Assembly (NCBI GenBank): GCA_047603135.1
Contig: JBLKOW010000073.1
Span: 1 to 5,115, forward strand
Direction: 5' to 3'
DNA length: 5,115 bases
DNA from: JACJVV01 sp047603135
GTDB taxonomy: Archaea > Nanobdellota > Nanobdellia > Woesearchaeales > JACJVV01
Made by a program: the position numbers and the translations under genes. Under the pieces are notes generated by a model. That model had not been told where the DNA came from and ran no database searches. It saw nothing but the letters and a program-made list of their open reading frames with translations. Numbering within the stretch: the first letter of the stretch is position 1; every line of letters starts with the position of its first letter. Of this stretch, positions 1 to 4,692 are shown in pieces.

Positions 1-1020
1 AGAAGCATCAGCTGAAGTAGATAGTTCTTCTTGTTCAGTATTATCTTGTGTAGATGGCGCGCTCTCCTCAGAGGCAGTTGAACTATCATCTAGCGCAGGA
101 AGTTCATCTAAATCCTGTGCATTTTTATCAGTTGAATCCATATCAATATCTGGTACAGATTCTTCTGATTCTTGCGAATCATCTGAGTCAAGTGATGGTA
201 GAGAACTATCTGCAGAATCATCTTCAGCATTATCTGAGGAAATTGCATTACTTTCTGTATCATCTGTTTGAGCAACAGTTGCTTCCTGTTCTGAAAGATT
301 CTCTGCAACCTTTTGTTTTTGAGGCAAATCCGCAACATCAGCTAATTCTTCAGAATTGTCTGCGACTGTTTGTGGTTGCGAAGGTTGTGGCTCAATTGTA
401 GATGGCTGCGTGTTTTCCTGCGAATGAGACCATGAATCATAATCATCGTCAGCAGTTTCTTTTTTAGTATTTTGTTGAGCATCGTCGTGTGTAGACTCTT
501 TAGCACGTTCCTCAGGAGTTTTTTGAGTTTCTTGTTTTTGCGATACTTCAGACTCAGGTTGAGGTTGTTCCTGTTGAGTATTTTTAGATACCTCATGCTC
601 ACCTACCTCTTTTTCACCACCATATAACTCCCCAAGTGATTTATTACTCTTTAAAACATCATCATCATCACTTAAACCCATTTCTTTTTCATCATGAGTT
701 ATTTGTTCATCAAGTTGTTTTATTTTTCGCTCTTCTTCAGCAATTTCAGAATCCTCAGTTTCTAATTCTTCGTCAACTTCAGCAATTTCTTTATCAACTT
801 CTTCAAGCTCTGCCTCAGTCTCCTCTAAATTCTTAACGACTTTCTCAGATTCCGACATCTTTTTATGAAACTCACTTCGATAGTTTTCAAGTGTATTCAT
901 TGTCTTTTCTGAATTAACAAGAATTTCTTTTGCTTTCTCAAGAGCATCAGTCATTGAAGAAGCTATCCCTGAACTTTTTAATTTTGTTGCTAAATCTTTA
1001 ATCTCATCATCTGAAACCAT
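1..1020 (-). CDS. acidic coiled-coil protein, C-terminus beyond the window
   Basis: The frame is open from the ATG at 1020 to base 1, giving 340 residues with no stop. An in-frame TGA lies 12 nt before the ATG, and a GAGGTG Shine-Dalgarno sits 5 nt upstream, so the start is well supported. Residues 4-34 form a predicted amphipathic helix with the pattern LATKLKSSGIASSMTDALEKA. I recall similar short N-terminal helical motifs in DPANN proteins, but this is unverified. Residues about 45-115 are a charged, heptad-like coiled coil rich in E and K. From about 118 (a DDDD run) to the edge the protein is low-complexity, rich in D, E, S, Q, T and P, and likely disordered. There are no membrane helices, no signal peptide and no cysteines in the visible part. 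No enzyme motif is seen. It may be a structural or adaptor protein with an acidic tail; function unknown. The reading frame is certain, the role is not. Confidence 0.85.
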   Translation of the reverse strand, partial: MVSDDEIKDLATKLKSSGIASSMTDALEKAKEILVNSEKTMNTLENYRSEFHKKMSESEKVVKNLEETEAELEEVDKEIAEVDEELETEDSEIAEEERKIKQLDEQITHDEKEMGLSDDDDVLKSNKSLGELYGGEKEVGEHEVSKNTQQEQPQPESEVSQKQETQKTPEERAKESTHDDAQQNTKKETADDDYDSWSHSQENTQPSTIEPQPSQPQTVADNSEELADVADLPQKQKVAENLSEQEATVAQTDDTESNAISSDNAEDDSADSSLPSLDSDDSQESEESVPDIDMDSTDKNAQDLDELPALDDSSTASEESAPSTQDNTEQEELSTSADAS

Positions 1021-1025
1021 GTATT

Positions 1026-1031
1026 CACCTC
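1026..1031 (-). promoter_or_regulatory. Shine-Dalgarno GAGGTG of the acidic coiled-coil gene
   Basis: GAGGTG read on the minus strand ends 5 nt before the ATG at 1020. It matches the 3' end of archaeal 16S rRNA and fixes the start codon. It also shows that this gene has a leader, unlike several neighbours. Confidence 0.8.
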
Positions 1032-1058
1032 AAGATATTCTATTAAATATGATTACCT

Positions 1059-1066
1059 ATTTATAA
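1059..1066 (-). promoter_or_regulatory. probable TATA box for the acidic coiled-coil gene
   Basis: TTATAAAT on the minus strand lies about 42 nt upstream of the ATG. With the usual archaeal spacing of about 25 nt this predicts transcription start near 1038 and a leader of about 17 nt, just long enough to carry the Shine-Dalgarno. A second AT-rich stretch at 1041-1049 is closer to the start but a worse match. Confidence 0.5.
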
Positions 1067-1120
1067 TTAATTGTTATTTTTTAGTTAATAGGGGAGTCGT
1101 CAACAATAAGTAGTGTAGCA

Positions 1121-1612
1121 CTAGTCCTTAGTTGTTGTATACACATCCTTTGATTGATATACTAATCTTTTCACATCATAGACATGAACAGACTTTATAA
1201 TTTTTGCTATAAAAAGCACCATATCCTCATACTCTTTAATATCCTGAACTGAGCATTCAAGATACCCACATGCTTCTTTTATACACGAACATTCAATCGC
1301 TTGAGCATCAATCTTTATAACATCAAGAGCAGAAAATTTATCGATATGCTGACCATGTAAACTGTCACATTTCTTTGCAACGTCGTGCATATTATAGGGT
1401 AAAAAATTCACTACAAAAACACCCGAAGAAAGAATTAACTGAGTTGTATGTTTCTGGCGTGGAAGTGCAACCGCGTACACCATTTCTTTTACAGAAACAG
1501 GCATATGCCACAGCGCTGTATCAAGGTCGTCTTTTAGTTTTTTTTTACCAAACTCATCAACGTTTGCACGAGATGTTATTAACACTACTTGATGAGGAGT
1601 AGCAAGCGACAT
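1121..1612 (-). CDS. flavin reductase-like / flavoredoxin family protein
   Basis: This 163-residue protein resembles the FMN-binding flavin-reductase-like (flavoredoxin, DIM6/NTAB) family. These are split-barrel proteins that bind FMN and pass electrons to or from it. The expected landmarks occur in order: HQVVLITS (residues 7-14), the first barrel strand; HMPVSVKEMVYAVAL (36-50), equivalent to the family's P.S..PP.VAV segment; HTTQLILSSGVFVVNF (55-70); the C..SG..DKF-like stretch CDSLHGQHIDKF (82-93); and LECSV..I.EYED..LFIAKI (118-138). Family members are usually a little longer, so this is a compact version. The ATG at 1612 was chosen because TGAGGA lies 8 nt upstream and because it aligns the protein start with the first family strand; a start 13 codons upstream would add an unrelated hydrophobic stretch. 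It is the last gene of the operon, starting 1 nt after the upstream stop codon, which suggests coupled translation. Cofactor and partner are inferred. Confidence 0.8.
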   Translation of the reverse strand: MSLATPHQVVLITSRANVDEFGKKKLKDDLDTALWHMPVSVKEMVYAVALPRQKHTTQLILSSGVFVVNFLPYNMHDVAKKCDSLHGQHIDKFSALDVIKIDAQAIECSCIKEACGYLECSVQDIKEYEDMVLFIAKIIKSVHVYDVKRLVYQSKDVYTTTKD

Positions 1613-1613
1613 A

Positions 1614-2357
1614 TTAAAAATCCTCAACAATTTCAATACAAATAATAGCATACCAAATGAGATATGCGATAAATACTATCCATGCAAAGGAAATACCGAT
1701 CATGGCAGGAATTCCAAAAGGAAGTAAAAGAAGTTCAATCAACATATACGCAAGCAACGAATATACTGTAGCAACAAATATTTTCTTGTAGGCCATCTTT
1801 TTTCGAAGAATAGTATATATCACAAATGTAATGCACGATAAAATGAGTGCAATGAGTAAATATTTAATTATAAAATAAAGACTGAGATAGAATACTATTG
1901 ATGGAAGTATAAATAGTAACATTATAAATACCACCATACCCGACGTTGAAGCATTTTCTCTCATATTAGATAACGCTGATATATCTGCTCTCAGAGGAAT
2001 ACTGGGGATAATTGAAATATATACATCATCACCAGCAAATGCAATAGGTGCTGCATGACGAATACCTCCAGTTGATTCATTACCTAATGCAAAAAAAGGA
2101 TTGTTAGGAGGAATTAAAACAGGATTTTCTGTATGTAGAGTAATATTGACTGTAAATTCGGACGGTTTTTCAAACTCAGCAGAAACTTTTCCTGCAGAAA
2201 GAAGAAATAATGGAACTGCAAATAGTAATGTAATACATAAACAGAGCCCTAAAGATTTAAAGAAAAAACTAAATGCTTCTGTGGTTGTCTTTTTTGTTAA
2301 TTCTTTATACCTAAAAACATTACACGCTAAAACAAATTGTTTCCAATAATTTTGCAT
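1614..2357 (-). CDS. polytopic membrane protein, DUF1189-like
   Basis: The protein has 247 residues. A short cytosolic N-terminus with aromatic and basic residues (1-30) leads to a first membrane helix at about 34-55. A predicted extracytoplasmic domain follows (56-138), rich in beta-type sequence with a proline-rich PVLIPPNNPFFAL stretch (79-91). Then come about four more helices (141-161, 162-182, 193-213, 216-241), with the basic RKKMAYKKIF loop (185-194) between the second and third of these. One N-terminal helix, an outer domain, a helical bundle and a short (M/L)(A/S)YK.(I/L)F motif all resemble DUF1189 membrane proteins. That is a fold-level recollection, not a search result. No catalytic motif is visible. 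It starts 10 nt after the methyltransferase stop, with its own Shine-Dalgarno, so it is co-transcribed. Function unknown; a membrane scaffold or anchor for the neighbouring enzymes is possible but speculative. Confidence 0.8.
   Translation of the reverse strand: MQNYWKQFVLACNVFRYKELTKKTTTEAFSFFFKSLGLCLCITLLFAVPLFLLSAGKVSAEFEKPSEFTVNITLHTENPVLIPPNNPFFALGNESTGGIRHAAPIAFAGDDVYISIIPSIPLRADISALSNMRENASTSGMVVFIMLLFILPSIVFYLSLYFIIKYLLIALILSCITFVIYTILRKKMAYKKIFVATVYSLLAYMLIELLLLPFGIPAMIGISFAWIVFIAYLIWYAIICIEIVEDF
1621..1626 (-). promoter_or_regulatory. Shine-Dalgarno TGAGGA of the flavin reductase-like gene
   Basis: TGAGGA lies inside the last codons of the upstream membrane-protein gene and ends 8 nt before the ATG at 1612. 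It decides that start over the in-frame ATG at 1651. Confidence 0.65.
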
Positions 2358-2362
2358 ATGCT

Positions 2363-2368
2363 CACCTC
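2363..2368 (-). promoter_or_regulatory. Shine-Dalgarno GAGGTG of the membrane-protein gene
   Basis: GAGGTG ends 5 nt before the ATG at 2357, and its first G is the last base of the methyltransferase TAG stop. Terminating ribosomes therefore finish at the next initiation site, which supports coupling within the operon. Confidence 0.75.
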
Positions 2369-2877
2369 TATTTACAGAAAAGAATTACATCTTTTCCTTC
2401 ATCAACAACCCCATATACATGCATCGTACTTCGTATTGCTGTAATAATTTTTTGTTTTCGTGGACTTTTCTTAAGAACACTAAAAACAAATTTAGAAGCA
2501 TATTTTCTCGCTTTTTTTAAAAAAACTTCCAATCCAACTATATGATGCACTGCTGAAATACATACTATATAATCAAATTCATGAGGGCGGAAACCAAAGC
2601 GGTCTATATCTTCTGCACGCGCTACTTTATATGTATGCTTTTTATTTTTATCACGACGCTGTGCTTGACTAATTAATTCTTTGCTCGGATCAATACCCAC
2701 ACAATAACAATTAAAATCTGAAGAAATACCATTCCCACATCCAACATCTAAAATTCTTGTTTTTGGTGTAATTACTAAATGACTTCGAACAATTTCGACC
2801 TTACGCCTTTGTTCATCACCATAAAGTTCATTATAACTTGGCGCAATAAAATCATAATATGTTTGACTGTTTGGCAT
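2368..2877 (-). CDS. class I SAM-dependent methyltransferase
   Basis: This 169-residue Rossmann-type methyltransferase would transfer a methyl group from S-adenosylmethionine to an unidentified acceptor. Visible motifs: an N-terminal YYDFIAPSYNELYGDEQ cap (7-23) typical of small UbiE-like enzymes; motif I ILDVGCGNG (42-50), the SAM-binding glycine loop; the acidic strand-2 motif GIDPS (61-65), whose Asp contacts the ribose hydroxyls; ARAEDIDRF (86-94), with the acidic residue that contacts adenine; and motif IV-like FDYIVCISAVHHI (101-113). The region after motif I is short (ISSDFNCYCV) and the whole protein is near the lower size limit for the family, so the substrate-binding part is minimal. 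No substrate-specific motif is seen. It is the first gene of a three-gene operon. A TATA box about 25 nt upstream puts the predicted transcription start at the ATG, so the message is probably leaderless. Fold certain, substrate unknown. Confidence 0.9.
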   Translation of the reverse strand: MPNSQTYYDFIAPSYNELYGDEQRRKVEIVRSHLVITPKTRILDVGCGNGISSDFNCYCVGIDPSKELISQAQRRDKNKKHTYKVARAEDIDRFGFRPHEFDYIVCISAVHHIVGLEVFLKKARKYASKFVFSVLKKSPRKQKIITAIRSTMHVYGVVDEGKDVILFCK

Positions 2878-2897
2878 GTCTATTAGATAAAGTCTGT

Positions 2898-2905
2898 TTT
2901 TATAA
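2898..2905 (-). promoter_or_regulatory. TATA box of the methyltransferase operon (leaderless)
   Basis: TTATAAAA on the minus strand, preceded by an A-rich BRE-like stretch, is centred about 25 nt upstream of the ATG at 2877. There is no room for a leader and no Shine-Dalgarno, so the transcript should begin at or within a base or two of the start codon. Confidence 0.7.
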
Positions 2906-2925
2906 GATTTTGCATTAAAAACTTC

Positions 2926-2937
2926 GCAAAACTTTGC
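2926..2937. repeat. short inverted repeat between two divergent TATA boxes
   Basis: GCAAA, a 2-nt spacer and TTTGC form a perfect 5-bp inverted repeat. It is placed almost midway between the minus-strand TATA box at 2898-2905 and the plus-strand one at 2953-2960, where a dimeric regulator could affect both promoters. A repeat this short can arise by chance in AT-rich DNA. Confidence 0.3.
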
Positions 2938-2952
2938 CTAGTAAGAGAAGCA

Positions 2953-2960
2953 TTTATAAA
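2953..2960 (+). promoter_or_regulatory. TATA box of the two-helix membrane protein gene (leaderless)
   Basis: TTTATAAA, preceded by the purine-rich BRE-like GAGAAGC, is centred about 25 nt upstream of the ATG at 2982. The predicted transcript begins at that ATG. This settles the gene start, because the upstream in-frame TTG at 2934 lies before the TATA box and would not be transcribed. Confidence 0.75.
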
Positions 2961-2981
2961 TTCATAAAACCACAATTATGT

Positions 2982-3383
2982 ATGCCTCGAAAAAAAGTTA
3001 TAAAAAGCTCCAAAAAAAAGAATAATCTTAAGAAAGAATATGTTAATCCTTATCAGGCTGTGAGTCATAATAAACATGGCGAGGACATTGGATTTCTTAA
3101 ACAGTATGCAATTTTTTTAATACCAGTAGGGTTGTTAATTTTATATGCACTTTTTGGACGTGGTAATACAACGGTTGGAGGTATGATTCAAAATACTGTT
3201 TTATTTATCGCAGAATTCTGGGCTGAAATATTATTTATTACATTATTTATTGCTGTTGCTATCCTTGTTGTTATGCGTATTTATTCTAAAATCGTTATTA
3301 TGCAATTACAGAAAGAACACGAAGATAGACGAGAAAAATCAAAGATACACAAAATGCGATTTGGAGTTCGTCGCGATTATTAG
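2982..3383 (+). CDS. small two-helix membrane protein of unknown function
   Basis: I do not recognise a family. The protein has 133 residues. A very basic N-terminus (KK and KKK clusters in residues 4-19) is followed by a polar stretch (20-40). Two hydrophobic helices follow at about 42-58 (YAIFLIPVGLLILYALF) and 78-101, joined by a glycine- and asparagine-rich loop (59-70). The C-terminal tail is charged, partly helical and basic (106-133). The positive-inside rule puts both termini in the cytoplasm, with only the short loop outside. There are no cysteines and no catalytic motif. The basic tails could bind nucleic acid or acidic lipids, or the protein could serve as a small membrane adaptor; this is inference. 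It is the only plus-strand gene here, divergent from the methyltransferase operon and convergent with the tRNA pair. The ATG at 2982 is preferred over a TTG 16 codons upstream on promoter position. Confidence 0.75.
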   Translation: MPRKKVIKSSKKKNNLKKEYVNPYQAVSHNKHGEDIGFLKQYAIFLIPVGLLILYALFGRGNTTVGGMIQNTVLFIAEFWAEILFITLFIAVAILVVMRIYSKIVIMQLQKEHEDRREKSKIHKMRFGVRRDY

Positions 3384-3390
3384 TTAATTC

Positions 3391-3400
3391 TTATTTTTAT
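3391..3400 (+). terminator. probable T-run terminator of the two-helix membrane protein gene
   Basis: A T-rich stretch with a run of five T at 3394-3398 begins 8 nt after the TAG stop. Archaeal RNA polymerase terminates at such T-runs without a hairpin. Confidence 0.45.
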
Positions 3401-3415
3401 TACTTATTCTGAGAT

Positions 3416-3425
3416 AAAAGAAAAA
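3416..3425 (-). terminator. T-run terminator of the tRNA pair
   Basis: On the minus strand five T, a C and four T follow directly after the discriminator base and one C of tRNA-Ile. This suits termination of the two-tRNA transcript. Confidence 0.6.
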
Positions 3426-3426
3426 G

Positions 3427-3535
3427 TGGACCCGCGGAGATTTGAACTCCGGACCACTCGATTATCAGTCGAGCACTCCATTGCCCTATATCCTCTTTAC
3501 AAAGAGGGAGTAGATCCAGGCTAAGCTACGGGTCC
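3427..3535 (-). tRNA. tRNA-Ile (GAT) with a long insertion in the D-loop
   Basis: The gene folds as a cloverleaf. Acceptor stem GGACCCG pairs perfectly with CGGGTCC, with discriminator A73. The D-stem is GCTT with GAGT (two wobble pairs). Anticodon stem CTCGA/TCGAG closes the loop CTGATAA, giving anticodon GAT at 3466-3464. The variable loop is TGGTC, and T-stem CGGAG/CTCCG closes TTCAAAT. Everything is standard except the D-loop, which spans 44 nt instead of the usual 8-11, so about 32-35 nt must be spliced out or tolerated. CCA is not encoded (CTT follows A73). It lies 10 nt after tRNA-Asn with no TATA box of its own, so the two are co-transcribed. The isoacceptor is certain; the status of the insertion is inferred. 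Confidence 0.93.
3479..3522 (-). other. expanded D-loop of tRNA-Ile, probable non-canonical intron
   Basis: The 44 nt between the D-stem strands begin with a normal AGCCTGG and end in AATG. Between them lies a strong hairpin, CCTCTTT/AAAGAGG with a 2-nt loop (3492-3507). In addition ACTCC (3511-3507) can pair with GGAGT (3479-3475), which contains the 3' strand of the D-stem. That exon-intron pairing resembles the central helix of a relaxed bulge-helix-bulge motif cut by archaeal tRNA splicing endonuclease, with candidate bulges near TCT and AAT. This helix and the hairpin share base 3507. Exact splice points cannot be fixed by eye. Non-canonical introns in D-loops are known in some archaea. 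Confidence 0.6.
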
Positions 3536-3538
3536 ATC

Positions 3539-3543
3539 AAAAA
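3539..3543 (-). other. five-T run between the two tRNA genes
   Basis: TTTTT follows CC just after the discriminator base of tRNA-Asn, inside the 10-nt spacer. It could cause partial termination, lowering tRNA-Ile relative to tRNA-Asn, or it could mark the 3'-processing site. No TATA box lies at the right distance upstream of tRNA-Ile. Confidence 0.35.
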
Positions 3544-3545
3544 GG

Positions 3546-3637
3546 CGCCTCCAACCAGACTCGAACTGGTGACCTTGTGGTTTCTTTTCCAAAATTGGAA
3601 TAACAGCCACACGCTCTACCTACTAAGCTATGGAGGC
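3546..3637 (-). tRNA. tRNA-Asn (GTT) with a 19-nt intron at 37/38
   Basis: Acceptor stem GCCTCCA pairs with TGGAGGC, with discriminator G73. The D-arm is GCTT-AGTAGGTA-GAGC. Anticodon stem TGTGG/CCACA encloses CTGTTA, then the insertion, then A38; the anticodon is GTT at 3604-3602. The variable loop is AGGTC and the T-arm is ACCAG-TTCGAGT-CTGGT. Removing 19 nt gives a standard 73-nt tRNA. CC but not the final A of CCA follows G73 in the DNA. It is the first gene of a tRNA-Asn/tRNA-Ile transcript with a clear TATA box upstream. Confidence 0.95.
3582..3600 (-). other. intron of tRNA-Asn, canonical position 37/38
   Basis: The 19 nt between A37 and A38 form a compact hairpin, TTCCAA then TT then TTGGAA, followed by an A-rich tail. 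Position and size match archaeal tRNA introns removed by the splicing endonuclease at a bulge-helix-bulge. Sliding the boundaries by a base or so cannot be excluded. Confidence 0.8.
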
Positions 3638-3664
3638 ATAGTACTGCTATAGATTTAAGGTTTT

Positions 3665-3672
3665 TTTATAAA
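3665..3672 (-). promoter_or_regulatory. TATA box of the tRNA-Asn/tRNA-Ile transcript
   Basis: TTTATAAA, preceded by a BRE-like CCGAAATC, is centred about 31 nt upstream of the first base of tRNA-Asn. This predicts a 5' leader of about 6 nt for RNase P to remove. The box begins about 9 nt after the stop of the preceding pilin-like gene. Confidence 0.75.
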
Positions 3673-3681
3673 GATTTCGGA

Positions 3682-4104
3682 TTACTCAATTGTTCCGCGA
3701 ATACGACCTTTTCCAGAAATGACTGAAGAACTCCCTTGCCGTAAAAAAGTAAAAGTGTAATCATGAGATACGCTATCACCTCGTACACCATTTTCACACG
3801 AGAATGTTGCAATTATCTCTGAATTATCAAAAACATTTTCTGTTCGATATGTACCGCACCGCTCACGCTCAATTGTTAACTCAAAAATAGCAGGTCCTGA
3901 ATATGATAAATGCAGCTCAGTTCCCGTCGGACGAATAATGATTGAATCACAACTAAAACCTCTTGGTAAATCACAATTTGATTGTGGCACAAAACCAAAA
4001 GGAATTAACCCGAAAAAAGAAAGGACTGAGAATAGTACTAAACCTATTGAAATAAACATGAAAATAGACAACGTTCGTTCAATACGATAACTTTCTTGTG
4101 ACAT
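3682..4104 (-). CDS. pilin-like four-cysteine membrane-anchored protein without a class III site
   Basis: The protein has 140 residues. A short charged N-terminus (MSQESYRIER) precedes one hydrophobic helix (about 13-37), then the linker FGLIPFGFVP and a predicted extracellular beta-rich domain with cysteines at 44, 52, 83 and 103. The linker, the four cysteines and the closing strand GKGRIRGTIE align with the two upstream pilin-like proteins, so it is most likely their paralogue. It lacks the SQ..MEF processing site of its neighbour: arginines and a glutamate stand where the invariant small/Q...E pattern should be. It would therefore stay anchored in the membrane uncleaved, perhaps as a base, assembly or adaptor subunit (inference). 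It starts 2 nt after the upstream stop with no Shine-Dalgarno, suggesting reinitiation by ribosomes from the upstream gene. Confidence 0.75.
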   Translation of the reverse strand: MSQESYRIERTLSIFMFISIGLVLFSVLSFFGLIPFGFVPQSNCDLPRGFSCDSIIIRPTGTELHLSYSGPAIFELTIERERCGTYRTENVFDNSEIIATFSCENGVRGDSVSHDYTFTFLRQGSSSVISGKGRIRGTIE

Positions 4105-4106
4105 TT

Positions 4107-4544
4107 TTATGATACATGAACGTTAACCATTCCGTAAGATTCACGCGTTACCTCCTCCTGTGAAATACGTTTTGTGTATTCTGCAGTGAATACCCCATTA
4201 AAACGAGATTGTGCAGGAGCATCACAATCATTGAATGTCACTATAACTGTTTCTCCTGGATTAATTCTATCAAATTCTGATGAACTGCATTCAGTCATAG
4301 AAAATGTTGCATTATATAAAGAATGTGAATGAGGATTTATTAATACCATAACTATTTGATTTTCAGTTGCAGATACACTTGTACACACAAAAGTACTGGC
4401 ATCACACCTATCTGGAATAAAACGCTGAGGTGCAAACACACCAAAAGCAATAAGTGCTGCAATTCCTATGATTATAACAAGAAAGGACCAGCCATACATC
4501 ATTAAAAATTCCATAGCATTTTGTGACTTTTTATGAGACTTCAT
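4107..4544 (-). CDS. archaeal type IV pilin-like protein with class III signal peptide
   Basis: The protein has 145 residues. The N-terminus MKSHKKSQNAMEFLMMYGWS is a textbook archaeal class III signal: a short basic leader, predicted cleavage between Ser7 and Gln8 by a prepilin/class III signal peptidase, and glutamate at mature position +5, followed by a hydrophobic helix (about 14-37). The helix serves first as membrane anchor and then as filament core in pilins. The linker FGVFAPQRFIP leads to a beta-rich ectodomain with cysteines at 47, 54, 86 and 107 and a last strand MVNVHVS. The MEFLMMYGW pattern is common in pilin-like proteins of DPANN archaea (family knowledge). It has its own leaderless promoter and is co-transcribed with the next paralogue. 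A filament subunit or a secreted surface protein is likely; which one is not shown. Confidence 0.85.
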   Translation of the reverse strand: MKSHKKSQNAMEFLMMYGWSFLVIIIGIAALIAFGVFAPQRFIPDRCDASTFVCTSVSATENQIVMVLINPHSHSLYNATFSMTECSSSEFDRINPGETVIVTFNDCDAPAQSRFNGVFTAEYTKRISQEEVTRESYGMVNVHVS

Positions 4545-4566
4545 TTATTTCTTTGAAGAAAACACG

Positions 4567-4574
4567 TTTATAAA
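4567..4574 (-). promoter_or_regulatory. TATA box of the two-gene pilin-like operon (leaderless)
   Basis: TTTATAAA is centred about 26 nt upstream of the ATG at 4544, so transcription should begin at the start codon. The sequence just upstream of the ATG has no Shine-Dalgarno, which fits leaderless translation. This separates expression of the second and third pilin-like genes from the first. Confidence 0.7.
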
Positions 4575-4650
4575 TATTTGGATATGGGTAACTGTTTTGT
4601 AAAATAAGAGTAATTGCACCCTGAATTAATTCCAGAGAAAATAAATAACT

Positions 4651-4692
4651 AAAAAATTGAAGAAAAGAAATTAAAAAAATTAAAGAAAAAAA
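4651..4692 (-). terminator. repeated T-run terminator after the first pilin-like gene
   Basis: On the minus strand seven T follow the TAA stop immediately (4692-4686). A second run of seven T (4679-4673) and one of six T (4656-4651) come next. Multiple T-runs without a hairpin are typical of archaeal intrinsic termination. The remaining spacer to 4575 is AT-rich and holds nothing else recognisable. Confidence 0.65.

Noticed and set aside
658..669. ATC trinucleotide run resembling a microsatellite
   Set aside because: It is four Asp codons in an acidic low-complexity protein and is explained by coding.
54..836. Several open frames on both strands opposite or across the acidic coiled-coil gene
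   Set aside because: They are rich in L, H, Q and Y, as expected from antisense or shifted reading of D/E/S/Q-rich codons, and have no promoter or Shine-Dalgarno. The minus-strand frame from 1020 is continuous and has a coiled-coil pattern.
1111..1123. TAGTG-TAG-CACTA small hairpin at the end of the flavin reductase-like gene
   Set aside because: It is a 5-bp AT-containing stem with no following T-run on the minus strand at terminator distance. It is likely chance and cannot be called a terminator.
1375..1602. Plus-strand open frame of 75 codons
   Set aside because: It lies wholly antisense to the flavin reductase-like gene, which has clear family motifs.
1613..1651. Upstream in-frame ATG that would extend the flavin reductase-like protein by 13 residues
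   Set aside because: The extension would overlap the upstream gene, lacks a Shine-Dalgarno, and lies before the family's first strand. TGAGGA at the right distance favours 1612.
2101..2349. Plus-strand open frame of 82 codons
   Set aside because: It is antisense to the DUF1189-like membrane protein, with no promoter and no sensible domain.
2934..2981. TTG start that would extend the two-helix membrane protein by 16 residues
   Set aside because: It lies upstream of the TATA box at 2953-2960, so it would not be in the transcript.
4545..4692. A-rich spacer with repeated AATTAA-like units, considered as a repeat array or ncRNA
   Set aside because: The units are irregular, no stable fold is seen, and the stretch is explained by T-run termination of the upstream gene plus the TATA box of the downstream operon.
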